NCBI RefSeq assembly: GCF_004101245.1
Contig: NZ_SCIN01000002.1
Location: 248,001 to 312,000 of the forward strand
From: Sphingomonas sp. UV9
GTDB lineage: Bacteria > Pseudomonadota > Alphaproteobacteria > Sphingomonadales > Sphingomonadaceae
Length of the DNA stretch: 64,000 bases
Reading direction: 5' to 3'
A program made the translations under genes and the position numbers. Below, piece by piece: positions 44,199-52,111 of the stretch. Position 1 is the stretch's first letter. Each line of letters opens with the position of its first letter. The notes beneath the pieces were generated by a model that searched no databases, was not told where the DNA came from, and saw only the letters and a program-made list of their open reading frames with translations.

Positions 44199-45254
44199 CT
44201 AAAAGGAGAACGACGTCAAGACAAGTATCCCGGTTTGAAGAGTCTCGCGATACCGGACTTCGATTTCACCGATTGGTAGGGGCTGGTTCTCGATGATACC
44301 GTCGCCGAGCACCCGGGTATTGGGATCGAACACGATTCCTATGCCCAAGTTGAAGCTCTGCGCGCTCTGCTCTCGCCGTGCGCCGACCATTATGCCCATG
44401 CCGATTGCATCGATGATGTTGTCCGACCCCGGTTGCACGGCGATGAACGGCCCCAGACCCCAGCGAGCCTCTTTGGGATCTGCAACCTGCCATCCGTCTT
44501 TGGCTTTGCAGGGATTTTTCAACCCAAGAAAATTCCATGTGCACGGCGTGAAGAAATAGTGCGACTCAAGCATGATCCTTGCGCGGCCATTATCCTGATC
44601 GTCGGATCGTACGATTCCGTTCACAGCCGATGCTCGACTGATCCGGTTCAGCTTGCCCAGATCCAAGGTGAAAGAGAGACCTGCCCCCAGGTCCAATCCC
44701 CCAAACGTCTGCTTGGGTGGCGCTAATGCCGCCGTCAGCGCTGAGGCGACTACGGGGTCTAGGGCGACCGGAGCTGCGGCTACCTGAACGGAACCGGTAG
44801 CGGGTATGGCTTTCCCCCAAGGCAATGCAGCAGGTCCCTCAGTGGTTAAGTCCGTTGCGACAGGGACTGGCAAGACGCGTTTGCCGGATTGGGGCTGAAA
44901 AACCTCAGTACCAGTGCTCGTCGCAGTTTGGCTGGAGCCATTAGGCGCTGACACCAAGGCAACCAAAGTGGTCGTGTCTGTCTCGTTCGAAACGGTATCA
45001 GATTGAGCCGTTGCAGCGATGCTGTCGGGAGTAGAGTCCCAATCCAGCGCTTTCAGTTCCGAGGAGAGCAAGGCTTCACGCTTGGACAGCTCGGCCCGTG
45101 CCTGTTCGCGTTGCTCGAGGAGTTCGGTACGACGGGCGTCGCGCCACTGGTCGGCGAGCTGCTTGGAGGTCCGCATTTGCGCGGTCGCTCGTTCGGGCGA
45201 TAACGCGGTCATCAGCGTCAGTGCGGTTGCTGCGATGAATTTGATCGTCATCAT
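44199..45254 (-). CDS. exported hypothetical protein, possibly an outer-membrane beta-barrel
   Basis: 351 residues with a signal peptide (MTIKFIAATALTLMTALSPERATA), then a charged helix (QLADQWRDARRTELLEQREQ) and a Thr/Ala/Ser-rich linker. The C-terminal 170 residues alternate strands and end in Phe (ILVLTSFSF), as outer-membrane barrels often do. I do not recognise the family. It sits between fliC and fliA, is more AT-rich than its neighbours, and has no known flagellar counterpart, so it may be an acquired gene. Two adjacent ATGs are possible starts. Confidence 0.7.
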   Translation of the reverse strand: MMTIKFIAATALTLMTALSPERATAQMRTSKQLADQWRDARRTELLEQREQARAELSKREALLSSELKALDWDSTPDSIAATAQSDTVSNETDTTTLVALVSAPNGSSQTATSTGTEVFQPQSGKRVLPVPVATDLTTEGPAALPWGKAIPATGSVQVAAAPVALDPVVASALTAALAPPKQTFGGLDLGAGLSFTLDLGKLNRISRASAVNGIVRSDDQDNGRARIMLESHYFFTPCTWNFLGLKNPCKAKDGWQVADPKEARWGLGPFIAVQPGSDNIIDAIGMGIMVGARREQSAQSFNLGIGIVFDPNTRVLGDGIIENQPLPIGEIEVRYRETLQTGILVLTSFSF

Positions 45255-45318
45255 GGTCGCCCCCCGGATAGCTCGGAGAGCAAGATGTTCCGCGGAGAGT
45301 GCCTGGTCTACAGAAGCT

Positions 45319-45337
45319 GCCTCCGTATTGGAGGCAT
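45319..45337 (-). terminator. weak hairpin after fliA
   Basis: TGCCTCC and GGAGGCA pair around the 5-base loop GTATT (plus-strand reading), 27 bp beyond the fliA stop. No long T run follows, so termination would be partial, if real. Confidence 0.4.
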
Positions 45338-45363
45338 CACTTCAGTCGCGGACAGGCTTTCGG

Positions 45364-46128
45364 TCAGATCTGTCGCGCCAGGGCCTTCTTCAACTTGGCA
45401 TGCGCCGACGCTTTTATCTGGCAGACCCGCGCGGACCCTACGCCGAAGACTTCGCCGATCTCCTCCAGGTTCAATTCCTCGACATAATAAAGCTGGATCA
45501 CCTGCGCTTCGCGTTCCGGTAGCGCGGTGATCGCGGCGATCAGGGCTTCGCGCATGTCGCTGTCAGCGAGCTGCTCGAACGCGTCGGGCGTGTCGTCGGC
45601 GAACCACGGCAGGTCGTCCGCGTACATCTCGTCGATCGAGTCGAAGCGGAGCGCGTCGGCGGTGACGTAGTCGGTGCGGAGTTTTTCGATCGTCACGCCG
45701 ATATGCTCTGCGATCATGTCTTCCCCTGGGGCTTTCCCCGTGCGGGCGGTGAGCGTCGAGATCGCCTCGGCGTACTGGCGGCGGCGACGCATCGCGCCGC
45801 GCGTGCTCGTGGCCTGGCGGCGGAGTTCGTCGATCATGCTGCCGCGCAAACGCGTGATCAGGTAGGTCTTGAACGGAAGCCCGCGTTCGTCGAAATTCGC
45901 CGCGGCCTCGACCAGCGCGACCAGGCCGACCTGGATCAGATCCTCGACCTCGACGCTGCTGCTCATGCTGCCATGGACGTGCCACGCGATCCGGCGGACG
46001 AGCGGGAGGTGCTGTTTGACGAGCTGGTCCGCGTCGCCGCCGGGGCGTTGATGCGGGCGATAGGTGAGGGGCTGGCCTGTAAAAGGCTGGGCATCGGCGA
46101 AGGCGCCGCGCATCGGGAGCGCGCTCAT
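45364..46128 (-). CDS. fliA: flagellar sigma factor FliA (sigma-28)
   Basis: 254 residues. Region 2 includes HLPLVRRIAWHVHGSM and the VEDLIQVGLVALVEAAANFDERG core. Region 4 ends with LNLEEIGEVFGVGSARVCQIKASAHAKLKKAL, the FliA helix-turn-helix. It lacks region 1.1, as expected. The start overlaps the flhA stop (ATGA). It transcribes late flagellar genes and is held by FlgM, which is encoded 3.4 kb away. Confidence 0.96.
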   Translation of the reverse strand: MSALPMRGAFADAQPFTGQPLTYRPHQRPGGDADQLVKQHLPLVRRIAWHVHGSMSSSVEVEDLIQVGLVALVEAAANFDERGLPFKTYLITRLRGSMIDELRRQATSTRGAMRRRRQYAEAISTLTARTGKAPGEDMIAEHIGVTIEKLRTDYVTADALRFDSIDEMYADDLPWFADDTPDAFEQLADSDMREALIAAITALPEREAQVIQLYYVEELNLEEIGEVFGVGSARVCQIKASAHAKLKKALARQI

Positions 46129-48185
46129 GCCGCGAGCGCCTGTTGCGACGCGCCGATGACCGCGACGACCTCGACGGCCTTCTCCTCGGGCACTTCGAAG
46201 AACGAGAGCACCGGCGTGTCGGGCAGGCAGGTCTTCACCAGCTTGCGGATCGCGATGCGGATGGTCGGCTGGACGACCAGCGCGAACGGTTTCGCCTCGG
46301 CGATCAGCGGCTCGGCGGCGCGTTGCAGCGCCTCGACGATGCGGCGGCCGAGATCGGGTTCGATGACGTGGCGGCGCGATTGATCGGCGCGCATCGCCTG
46401 GCCGAGCAGACCTTCCAATTGACCCTCCAACGTCATGACGCGCAGCGGTTCGCGCACGCCGCACAGTTTCTGGATGATGAGCGCGCCGAGCTCGGGGCGG
46501 ATCGTCTCGATGATCTCCTCGGCATCCTGCGTGCGCTGCGCCGCGACCGCGATCGCGCCGGCGATGCGACGGAATTCCTTGAGCGGGACGTTCTCCGCGA
46601 GCAGGCCTTTCAGGACCTGCGTCAGCGTCGTGATCGGCAGCGGTGCGAGTGCTGCCACCAGCTGTGCGGCGCGCTCCTTCAAGCCGTCGAGCAGCGCCTG
46701 CACTTCGTCCTGCCCGAGCAGCTCGGACGCGTTCTGGCCGAGCAGGTGGTTCAGATGCGTCGCCATCACCGTGCCGGGATCGACCACGAGATACCCAGCA
46801 CCGGTCGCGGCATCCGCGTCGCTCGCATCGACCCAGGTCGCGTCGAGCCCGAAGGTCGGGTCCTTCACCTTCTTGCCGTACAGATCGCCAAACGCCTGGC
46901 CGGTGTCGAGCGCGAGCATCTCGTCGGGCGACACCGTGTCCTCGCCGACAACCACGCCGTTGACGAGGATGCGGTAGACGTACGGCGCCAAATTGATGTC
47001 GTCGCGGACGCGGACCTGCGGCACGACGAAGCCCAGCTCCTTCGACAACTGACGCCGCACGCCGGTGATGCGGCCCATCAGCGGCGAGCCGCGACGCTCG
47101 TCGGCGAGCGGTACCAGGCCGTAGCCGATATCGAGATTGACCTGCATGCCGTCGGTGACCTCGTCCCAGCCGATCCGCGACTGGTCGATCGTCTCGACGG
47201 GGACGACCACGGCGGGGGCAGGGCGGCGCTCGATCTGGCGCAGCTTCCACGCGGCGAACCCGGCAATGGCGGCGGCGGGCAGGATCACCATGTGCGGCAT
47301 GCCGGGCAGGATGCCGAGCAGCGCGAGGATGACCGCGACCGGCGTCCAGGTGCGCGGGGATCCGAACTGGCCGCCGATCTGGCCGGCGAGATCCTTGTCC
47401 GAGGTGACGCGCGTGACGATCGAGGCGGCGGCGATCGACAGCATCAGCGATGGCAGCTGCGCGACGAGCGCGTCGCCGATCGCGAGCAGGATGTAATTGT
47501 GCGCGGCATCGGCGATCGACATGCCATGGCTGACCGGCCCGAGGATCAGGCCGCCGATGATGTTGGCGGCGAGGATCAGCATGGCGGCGACCGCGTCGCC
47601 CTTCACGAACTTCGACGAGCCGTCCATCGAGCCGTAGAAATCGGCCTCGGTCGAGACTTCGACGCGGCGCGCCTTGGCCTCGTCGGGGGTGATGAGCCCC
47701 GCGTTGAGATCGGCGTCGATCGCCATCTGCTTGCCGGGGAGCGCATCGAGCGTGAAGCGCGCGCTGACTTCGGAGACGCGCCCAGCACCCTTGGTGACGA
47801 CGATCATGTTGATGATCATCAGGATCGCGAAGACGAAGATGCCGACGACGTAATCGCCACCGATCAGGAACGTGCCGAACGCCTCGATGACATGGCCCGC
47901 GGCGGCCTCGCCCTCGTGGCCGTGGACGAGCACGATGCGCGTCGAGGCAACGTTGAGGCCGAGGCGGAACAGCGTGGCGAACAGCAGCACGGTCGGGAAG
48001 GCGGAGAAATCGAGCGGCTTCTGCGCGTTCAGCGCGACCATCAGCACGGCCAAGCTGATCGCGATGTTGGCGACGAAGAAGATGTCCAGCATGAACGCGG
48101 GGATCGGCACGACCATGACGAGCACGAGCATCAGGATCGCGAGCGGCAGCACGGACGCGCGAGCGTTGGAGAGCAGGCGGTTCAT
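46125..48185 (-). CDS. flhA: flagellar type III export protein FlhA
   Basis: 686 residues. Eight membrane helices carry the FHIPEP-family motifs; PIPAFMLDIFFVANIAISLAVLM and RVSEVSARFTLDALPGKQMAIDADL are conserved, the latter in the loop that couples proton flow to export. The cytoplasmic domain (from about 330) docks chaperones. Its stop is tied to fliA, so the two are cotranscribed behind the transglycosylase gene. Confidence 0.97.
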   Translation of the reverse strand: MNRLLSNARASVLPLAILMLVLVMVVPIPAFMLDIFFVANIAISLAVLMVALNAQKPLDFSAFPTVLLFATLFRLGLNVASTRIVLVHGHEGEAAAGHVIEAFGTFLIGGDYVVGIFVFAILMIINMIVVTKGAGRVSEVSARFTLDALPGKQMAIDADLNAGLITPDEAKARRVEVSTEADFYGSMDGSSKFVKGDAVAAMLILAANIIGGLILGPVSHGMSIADAAHNYILLAIGDALVAQLPSLMLSIAAASIVTRVTSDKDLAGQIGGQFGSPRTWTPVAVILALLGILPGMPHMVILPAAAIAGFAAWKLRQIERRPAPAVVVPVETIDQSRIGWDEVTDGMQVNLDIGYGLVPLADERRGSPLMGRITGVRRQLSKELGFVVPQVRVRDDINLAPYVYRILVNGVVVGEDTVSPDEMLALDTGQAFGDLYGKKVKDPTFGLDATWVDASDADAATGAGYLVVDPGTVMATHLNHLLGQNASELLGQDEVQALLDGLKERAAQLVAALAPLPITTLTQVLKGLLAENVPLKEFRRIAGAIAVAAQRTQDAEEIIETIRPELGALIIQKLCGVREPLRVMTLEGQLEGLLGQAMRADQSRRHVIEPDLGRRIVEALQRAAEPLIAEAKPFALVVQPTIRIAIRKLVKTCLPDTPVLSFFEVPEEKAVEVVAVIGASQQALAA

Positions 48186-48188
48186 CGC

Positions 48189-49034
48189 TTAGCCGCCGAG
48201 CCGTGCGAGCATCATGTAGGCGAGCCGCGCGGTATCGGGCGTCGGGCGCAGGACGTTGACCGCCGTCTGCGTCGTCCTGCCGGTGAACTTGTTCATCGCG
48301 GTGGTGGCCCAGGCGAGCGCGTCGTCGGCGCTTTCGTTGGCGCCGGTGATGACCGTGCTGCCGTCCATGTCGAGCGCCTGCGCGGCGTAATTGGTGGCGC
48401 TCGCGGTCGAACTCGCGCCCGCTGCCGCGCCGCCGAGCTTGTCGGCGAACCGGTCGTAGATCGCCGACAGCGTGCGCGGCTGGTTGTTCGAATCGTAGAA
48501 GACATTGTGGTTTGCGCGCGCGGCGGCGGGGAACAGTGCAGCACCACTCGCCTGCGGGTTGGCCTGCATCGTCTTGAGGAACTTGGTCGCGCCGCCCAGG
48601 CCCATGAAATGCGCCATGTACAGGTCGGTGCCCGACGCCGGGCGGTTCAGCGTGCTTTCGAGCGAGGCCTTGTTGTCCGAGGCATATTCGGCGGCCATCA
48701 GCGAGGCGGCGCCCGGATCGTTGCGCAGCGCGAGGATCGCCGCCTTGGTGCCGGCGTCGCCGACCGAGAGGCGGCCGCTTGACGACTGGCCGATACTGTT
48801 CGCGGCCCAGGCCATGCCGTGCTCGGCGCCATGTTTCTTGACGACCGACAGCCAGCTTTGCTCGATGAACTGATAGAGGCCCGACGCGCTCGACGTGCCG
48901 GCCTTGGCGTTGGCGTTGAGCCCGCTTTCGAGCTTCGCCTGACCCAGCAGATAGTCGAAATCCACGCCCGTCTTGCTGCTCGCAAGCGCGATCGCGGACT
49001 GGATCCGGCCGGTAGTGATGGAATTGACGGTCAT
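48189..49034 (-). CDS. flagellar-locus lytic transglycosylase (SLT-like)
   Basis: 281 residues. The N-terminal domain has the catalytic Glu in LLGQAKLESGLNANAKAGTSSASGLYQF, the SLT fold of lysozyme-like transglycosylases. There is no clear signal peptide, as for some muramidases exported by the flagellar machine. A sigma-54 promoter lies 37 bp upstream. It probably opens peptidoglycan for the rod, replacing the missing muramidase domain of FlgJ (58355-58717). Confidence 0.85.
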   Translation of the reverse strand: MTVNSITTGRIQSAIALASSKTGVDFDYLLGQAKLESGLNANAKAGTSSASGLYQFIEQSWLSVVKKHGAEHGMAWAANSIGQSSSGRLSVGDAGTKAAILALRNDPGAASLMAAEYASDNKASLESTLNRPASGTDLYMAHFMGLGGATKFLKTMQANPQASGAALFPAAARANHNVFYDSNNQPRTLSAIYDRFADKLGGAAAGASSTASATNYAAQALDMDGSTVITGANESADDALAWATTAMNKFTGRTTQTAVNVLRPTPDTARLAYMMLARLGG

Positions 49035-49070
49035 GCCCGTGTGCGGTGCCCCTGATTCAGGGGTTGCTCA

Positions 49071-49085
49071 GCAAGGGTCGTGCCA
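49071..49085 (-). promoter_or_regulatory. sigma-54 promoter for the transglycosylase-flhA-fliA unit
   Basis: On the minus strand the sequence reads TGGCACG-ACCC-TTGC, an exact match to the sigma-54 consensus, followed by T. The expected start site is about 26 bases before the ATG at 49034. This puts the sigma-28 gene fliA under sigma-54 control. Confidence 0.85.
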
Positions 49086-49098
49086 GTTCTTCCACCAA

Positions 49099-49196
49099 TC
49101 GTCATTCCCGCGAAGGCGGGAACCCATACTGGCTGGCCGTGCGATAGGATCGCAGGCGCTGGAGGATATGGATCCCCGCCTGCGCGAGGATGACGA
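49099..49196. repeat. palindromic repeat between the transglycosylase and flgN
   Basis: Left arm TCGTCATTCCCGCGAAGGCG and its inverted partner ending in GCGCGAGGATGACGA flank a spacer of about 38 bp, with inner ends CCCATA and TATGG. The core CCCGCGAAGGCGGG is the same type as in the fliP insert and at 51851. The element sits just upstream of a sigma-54 promoter, where the activator would bind. Confidence 0.8.
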
Positions 49197-49221
49197 AGTT
49201 AGAGGGCCGTGTCCGCAACGC

Positions 49222-49539
49222 TCAGGCGTAGGCGGCGCGCAGACCCGGCCGATAGCCGGCAACGGCACTGTCGCCGGTCAGCGTTTGCAGGCGGCGGCGA
49301 ACATTTGCCGCCATCAGGTTGGTGTAGATCCGGCACGTCTCGTTGAGCCGGTTCGCCTCGTCCGCCAGCTCGCGGATCTCGGTGCCGGCGGGGCCGGTGC
49401 CGAGCGTGGCGATCTGTTCGATGCCGGCGAGCTTGTCCGCGGTCGCGCGCTCGAGGCTGGCGACGTCGTTCGACTTCAGCGCGGCGATCTCGGCATGCAG
49501 CGCGTCGATCACGCGGATCAGGGCATCACGCCTTGTCAT
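49222..49539 (-). CDS. flgN: flagellar chaperone FlgN
   Basis: 105 residues, all helical. The N-terminal ALIRVIDALHAEIAALKSNDVASLERATADK helix and the central LADEANRLNETCRIYTNLMAAN fit the FlgN family. It escorts the hook-junction proteins FlgK and FlgL. It overlaps flgM by 14 bp, the usual flgM-flgN pairing. Confidence 0.87.
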   Translation of the reverse strand: MTRRDALIRVIDALHAEIAALKSNDVASLERATADKLAGIEQIATLGTGPAGTEIRELADEANRLNETCRIYTNLMAANVRRRLQTLTGDSAVAGYRPGLRAAYA

Positions 49540-49831
49540 TGGAATTCCAGGCCAGGCTGAGCGCCATCAGCCGATCGGCGATGGTCGCGGGAAGAATGGG
49601 GAAATTGCCGGCGGCGATCGCCTTCTTGATCTCGGCGACGCGCGTCGCGTTGATCGGTGGCGCAGCGGCCATCGTCTTGGCGAGCGCGAGCGAGTCCGAG
49701 CGCACCGAAGCCTGGGGCTGGGCCTGAGGCTGTACCGGCGTCTGCACGACCGTCGTCGGCGTCGCGGCGGCGACGCGCGTGACGGTCCGATCTCCTGCTA
49801 CTGACGGCGTCGTGCCGATCGAGTCCACCAT
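49526..49831 (-). CDS. flgM: anti-sigma-28 factor FlgM
   Basis: 101 residues. The first 50 residues are a Thr/Pro/Gln-rich disordered part. The C-terminal half, INATRVAEIKKAIAAGNFPILPATIADRLMAL, is the sigma-28 binding region shared by FlgM proteins. A sigma-28 promoter lies upstream, so FlgM limits its own expression. It leaves the cell through the completed hook. Confidence 0.93.
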   Translation of the reverse strand: MVDSIGTTPSVAGDRTVTRVAAATPTTVVQTPVQPQAQPQASVRSDSLALAKTMAAAPPINATRVAEIKKAIAAGNFPILPATIADRLMALSLAWNSNDKA

Positions 49832-49864
49832 GTCCGCATCCTTTGGTTTGCGCTGACATCAGGA

Positions 49865-49891
49865 GAAACGGCCGCACCGGAAAAAGCTTTA
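49865..49891 (-). promoter_or_regulatory. sigma-28 promoter for flgM-flgN
   Basis: On the minus strand TAAAGCTT-N11-GCCGTTTC matches the FliA consensus TAAAGTTT-N11-GCCGATAA with exact spacing, seven of eight bases in the -35 box and GCCG in the -10 box. It is 34 bp upstream of the flgM start. Confidence 0.8.
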
Positions 49892-49930
49892 GCAAAATTA
49901 ATCTGTTTGACGGTTTTTGGTCGACCGGGC

Positions 49931-50437
49931 CTAGTTCGACCAACCGGGCAGCGTCGCGCGGCCAGCCTCGACGGCGATCGCCTGGACCGGCGTGCGGGTG
50001 GCGTCGACCTTGACCATGAAGCGTCCGCCGGGGGCGGCATCGCCCATCGCGACGCCTTCGCGGCTGATCGAGAAGCCCTCGGTGCCCGCTTCGATCACGA
50101 TCGGATCGCCGCGCTTGATGACCGGCGGGGCTTTCACGACAGGCGCGAACGAACCCCCGACCGCGGTGGCGATCGCGGCGGGCGCGTTGGCCGGGCGGAT
50201 GACGGGCACGAAGATCCGCCACGCCGGGCCGGCGCACGACACGACGACCGCGTCATGCTGCTCGGTACGCCACGACAGCGACACGGTCGGGCAGGTCGCT
50301 AGCCGCAGCCGCGCATCGATCGGCGTGCGCGCACCACCCTCCGCGCCAGTCGGGCGGCCGGTGAATGCGGCGACCGAGGCGTCGAGCGTGGCGGTATCCT
50401 GGAAGCTCGCGGCGGCGAGAAGAAGCGAGAGAATCAT
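49931..50437 (-). CDS. flgA: flagellar P-ring assembly chaperone FlgA
   Basis: 168 residues with a short signal peptide (MILSLLLAAASFQD). The SAF-domain pattern shows as VIKRGDPIVIEAGTEGFSISREGVAMGDAAPGGRFMVK, with the ending VQAIAVEAGRATLPGW. It folds FlgI in the periplasm. It is coupled (ATGA) to the short stator gene upstream. Confidence 0.9.
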   Translation of the reverse strand: MILSLLLAAASFQDTATLDASVAAFTGRPTGAEGGARTPIDARLRLATCPTVSLSWRTEQHDAVVVSCAGPAWRIFVPVIRPANAPAAIATAVGGSFAPVVKAPPVIKRGDPIVIEAGTEGFSISREGVAMGDAAPGGRFMVKVDATRTPVQAIAVEAGRATLPGWSN

Positions 50438-50970
50438 GGCTGGGTCCTCTGGGGTTCGGCCCTTGGGGGTTCGCCGACAAAGGCGACCGAGACGATGGCG
50501 GCGCGGCGCCCGGGTTTGGTGGCGGTGACGATCTGAACGCGGGCGGGCGCAACCGCCGAAAGCGCGGCGGCGACGGTGCGCGCGCGATCGGCGGCGAGGA
50601 TCGCGGCGCTGCTGGTGACGCGGTCGATATCGGCGGGCGTGCCGTCGGTGGAGCCTGTGACGGTGAGCATCACGCGGGGATCGCGTGCCGCTTCGCGCGC
50701 CCAGGCGACGAGCGCGCCGGGCGTGGTTGGCAGGATCGCCGATCCGGGCTCGAAATCGAGAATGCCGGCAGCGGCGACGGGCATCGCGGTCGGCTCGGTA
50801 TCGTTCGCGCCGAAGCCTTCGCGGATGCCCTTCGCCAGGTCTTTGCCACCGATATGCTGCGTGGCTTGCAGGAGCACGAGGAAGCCGACCAGCAACAGCG
50901 CGAGATCGGCAAGCGTGATCAGCCAGAGCGGCTTGCCGGTCGGCGCGTCGGGGTATTCACTCGCGTTCAC
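50434..50970 (-). CDS. short PomB/MotB-like stator protein
   Basis: 178 residues from a GTG that overlaps the motA-like stop. One membrane helix (LITLADLALLLVGFLVLLQA) keeps the ion-binding Asp at position 22. The OmpA-like part is present but divergent: the usual GHTD motif reads TGSTDGTP. The pattern PLWLITLADLALLL is closer to PomB than to MotB. It is clearly different from the MotB at 61988. Peptidoglycan binding is inferred. Confidence 0.82.
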   Translation of the reverse strand: MNASEYPDAPTGKPLWLITLADLALLLVGFLVLLQATQHIGGKDLAKGIREGFGANDTEPTAMPVAAAGILDFEPGSAILPTTPGALVAWAREAARDPRVMLTVTGSTDGTPADIDRVTSSAAILAADRARTVAAALSAVAPARVQIVTATKPGRRAAIVSVAFVGEPPRAEPQRTQP

Positions 50971-51641
50971 GCGACGGTCGCCAGGCTGGGCGGCGAGACC
51001 GGTGCGACGTAGCCGCGCGGTGTCTCGCGCTCGGCGAGGGCGACGAGCGGGGCTTCGATCCGTGCGCGCTCGAACGCCTCGTTGCGGCCCTGCACGCGGA
51101 GGCGGTTGGCGATCGGCATGAAGACGAGGTTGGCGAACAGCGCACCGTACAGCGTCGCGAGCAAGGCGACCGCCATCGCGCCGCCGATCGCGCCCGGATC
51201 GCTCATAGTCGCGAACATCTGCGCGAGGCCGATCAGCGTGCCGACCATGCCCATCGCGGGGGCGGCTTCGGCGGCGCCCGACCAGACATCGGCGGCGGCG
51301 ACATGGCGTTCTATCCGCGCGCGGCGGCGGTGCTGGATGAGCGTCGCGACGTTGGTGGCCGACGCGCCGTCGACGATCGCAGCGATTCCGGCAGCGACGT
51401 CGGCATCGGTGATGACGGAGCGATCGAGCGCCATCACGCCGTGGCGCTTGGCGATGCGGGCGAGCGCGGTGATCTGCTGGAGCAGGGGATCGGCGTCGAA
51501 GCGGCCGCGACCGAGCGTGGTGATGGCGGCGAGCGCTCGGCCGAGATCGCGCAACGGCGTGCGCAGGACGACCGCGAGGGCGGTGCCGCCACCGACGATG
51601 GCGAGCGCGGCTGGGTCGAGGAGTTGAGCGAGCGTGATCAT
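50967..51641 (-). CDS. PomA/MotA-like stator protein
   Basis: 224 residues with four membrane helices. The segment APAMGMVGTLIGLAQMFATMSDPGAIGGAMAVALLATLYGALFANLVFMPIANRL, read in parts, closely follows PomA, the sodium stator of Vibrio, rather than E. coli MotA. The start MITLAQLLDPAAL is right after a possible sigma-54 promoter. With the next gene it forms a complete stator. Ion choice (Na+ or H+) is inference. Confidence 0.87.
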   Translation of the reverse strand: MITLAQLLDPAALAIVGGGTALAVVLRTPLRDLGRALAAITTLGRGRFDADPLLQQITALARIAKRHGVMALDRSVITDADVAAGIAAIVDGASATNVATLIQHRRRARIERHVAAADVWSGAAEAAPAMGMVGTLIGLAQMFATMSDPGAIGGAMAVALLATLYGALFANLVFMPIANRLRVQGRNEAFERARIEAPLVALAERETPRGYVAPVSPPSLATVA

Positions 51642-51655
51642 GTGCGGGGGACGAT

Positions 51656-51670
51656 GCAAGGGGCGGGCCA
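51656..51670 (-). promoter_or_regulatory. weak sigma-54 promoter candidate before the PomA-like gene
   Basis: TGGCCCG-CCCC-TTGC on the minus strand differs from consensus by one base (C for A). The expected start site would fall only about 4 bases before the ATG at 51641, so the leader would be almost absent. I rate it below the other three. Confidence 0.35.
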
Positions 51671-51714
51671 GATCGTGTGTGGAGCTGCGGGTGGCGCATG
51701 TCCGCCGCAACATG

Positions 51715-51821
51715 CGCCACCCCGGCGGAGGCCGGGGCCCAATTGGGGACCGTTGGCAACGGAGGACGGCGCGCGTTACTGCGACGTCTCCAATTGGGCT
51801 CCGGCCTTCGCCGGGGTGGCG
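51715..51821. repeat. large palindrome with CCAATTGGG arms
   Basis: Arms 51715-51746 (starting CGCCACCCCGGCGGAGGCCG) and 51790-51821 (ending GGCCTTCGCCGGGGTGGCG) are inverted copies with about 28 of 32 matches, around a 43-bp spacer. A half-copy lies at 6401-6437. It stands in the divergent space between the stator genes and flgB. Confidence 0.85.
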
Positions 51822-51850
51822 GACACAATCAGCGACAACGCCTCGTCCTT

Positions 51851-51903
51851 GTTCTCCCGCGAAGGCGGGAGCTCAGGCTGGATCCCCGCCTTCGCGGGGA
51901 AAC
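51851..51903. repeat. palindromic repeat of the CCCGCGAAGGCGGG type
   Basis: Left arm GTTCTCCCGCGAAGGCGGGA and inverted right arm GTTTCCCCGCGAAGGCGGGG, almost without a spacer. It is the same family as the fliP insert. The stretch between it and the flgB promoter (51904-52068) holds several GCCGGCAA-like short repeats and no gene. Confidence 0.8.
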
Positions 51904-52068
51904 ATAGTGAGGGCGGGAGCGAGCAGTTCGGTTTCCCGCCCGGGTCGAGCCAACCCGGCAACGGCATTGCCGGCTACCCCTGCCGGACCGGCAATCCGTT
52001 GCCGTTCGTCTTGCCGCACGCCTGCCGCTGTCCGGCAAATCGGTATCCTCCACTCGCGACGCCAAAAC

Positions 52069-52083
52069 TGGCACGGCCATTGC
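52069..52083 (+). promoter_or_regulatory. sigma-54 promoter for the flgB operon
   Basis: TGGCACG-GCCA-TTGC is an exact match to the sigma-54 consensus and is followed by T. The expected transcription start, about 52095, is 30 bases before the flgB start. It also rules out the ATG at 52086 as the flgB start, because that codon would not be in the message. Confidence 0.9.
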
Positions 52084-52111
52084 TTATGTACGGTTGCGCA
52101 ATTGGTGCGCC

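Noticed and set aside
46143..48782. An 879-codon open frame on the plus strand opposite flhA and the transglycosylase gene.
   Set aside because: It is antisense to two well-supported genes, rich in Arg, His, Asp and Glu as expected of a GC-rich mirror frame, and has no domain.
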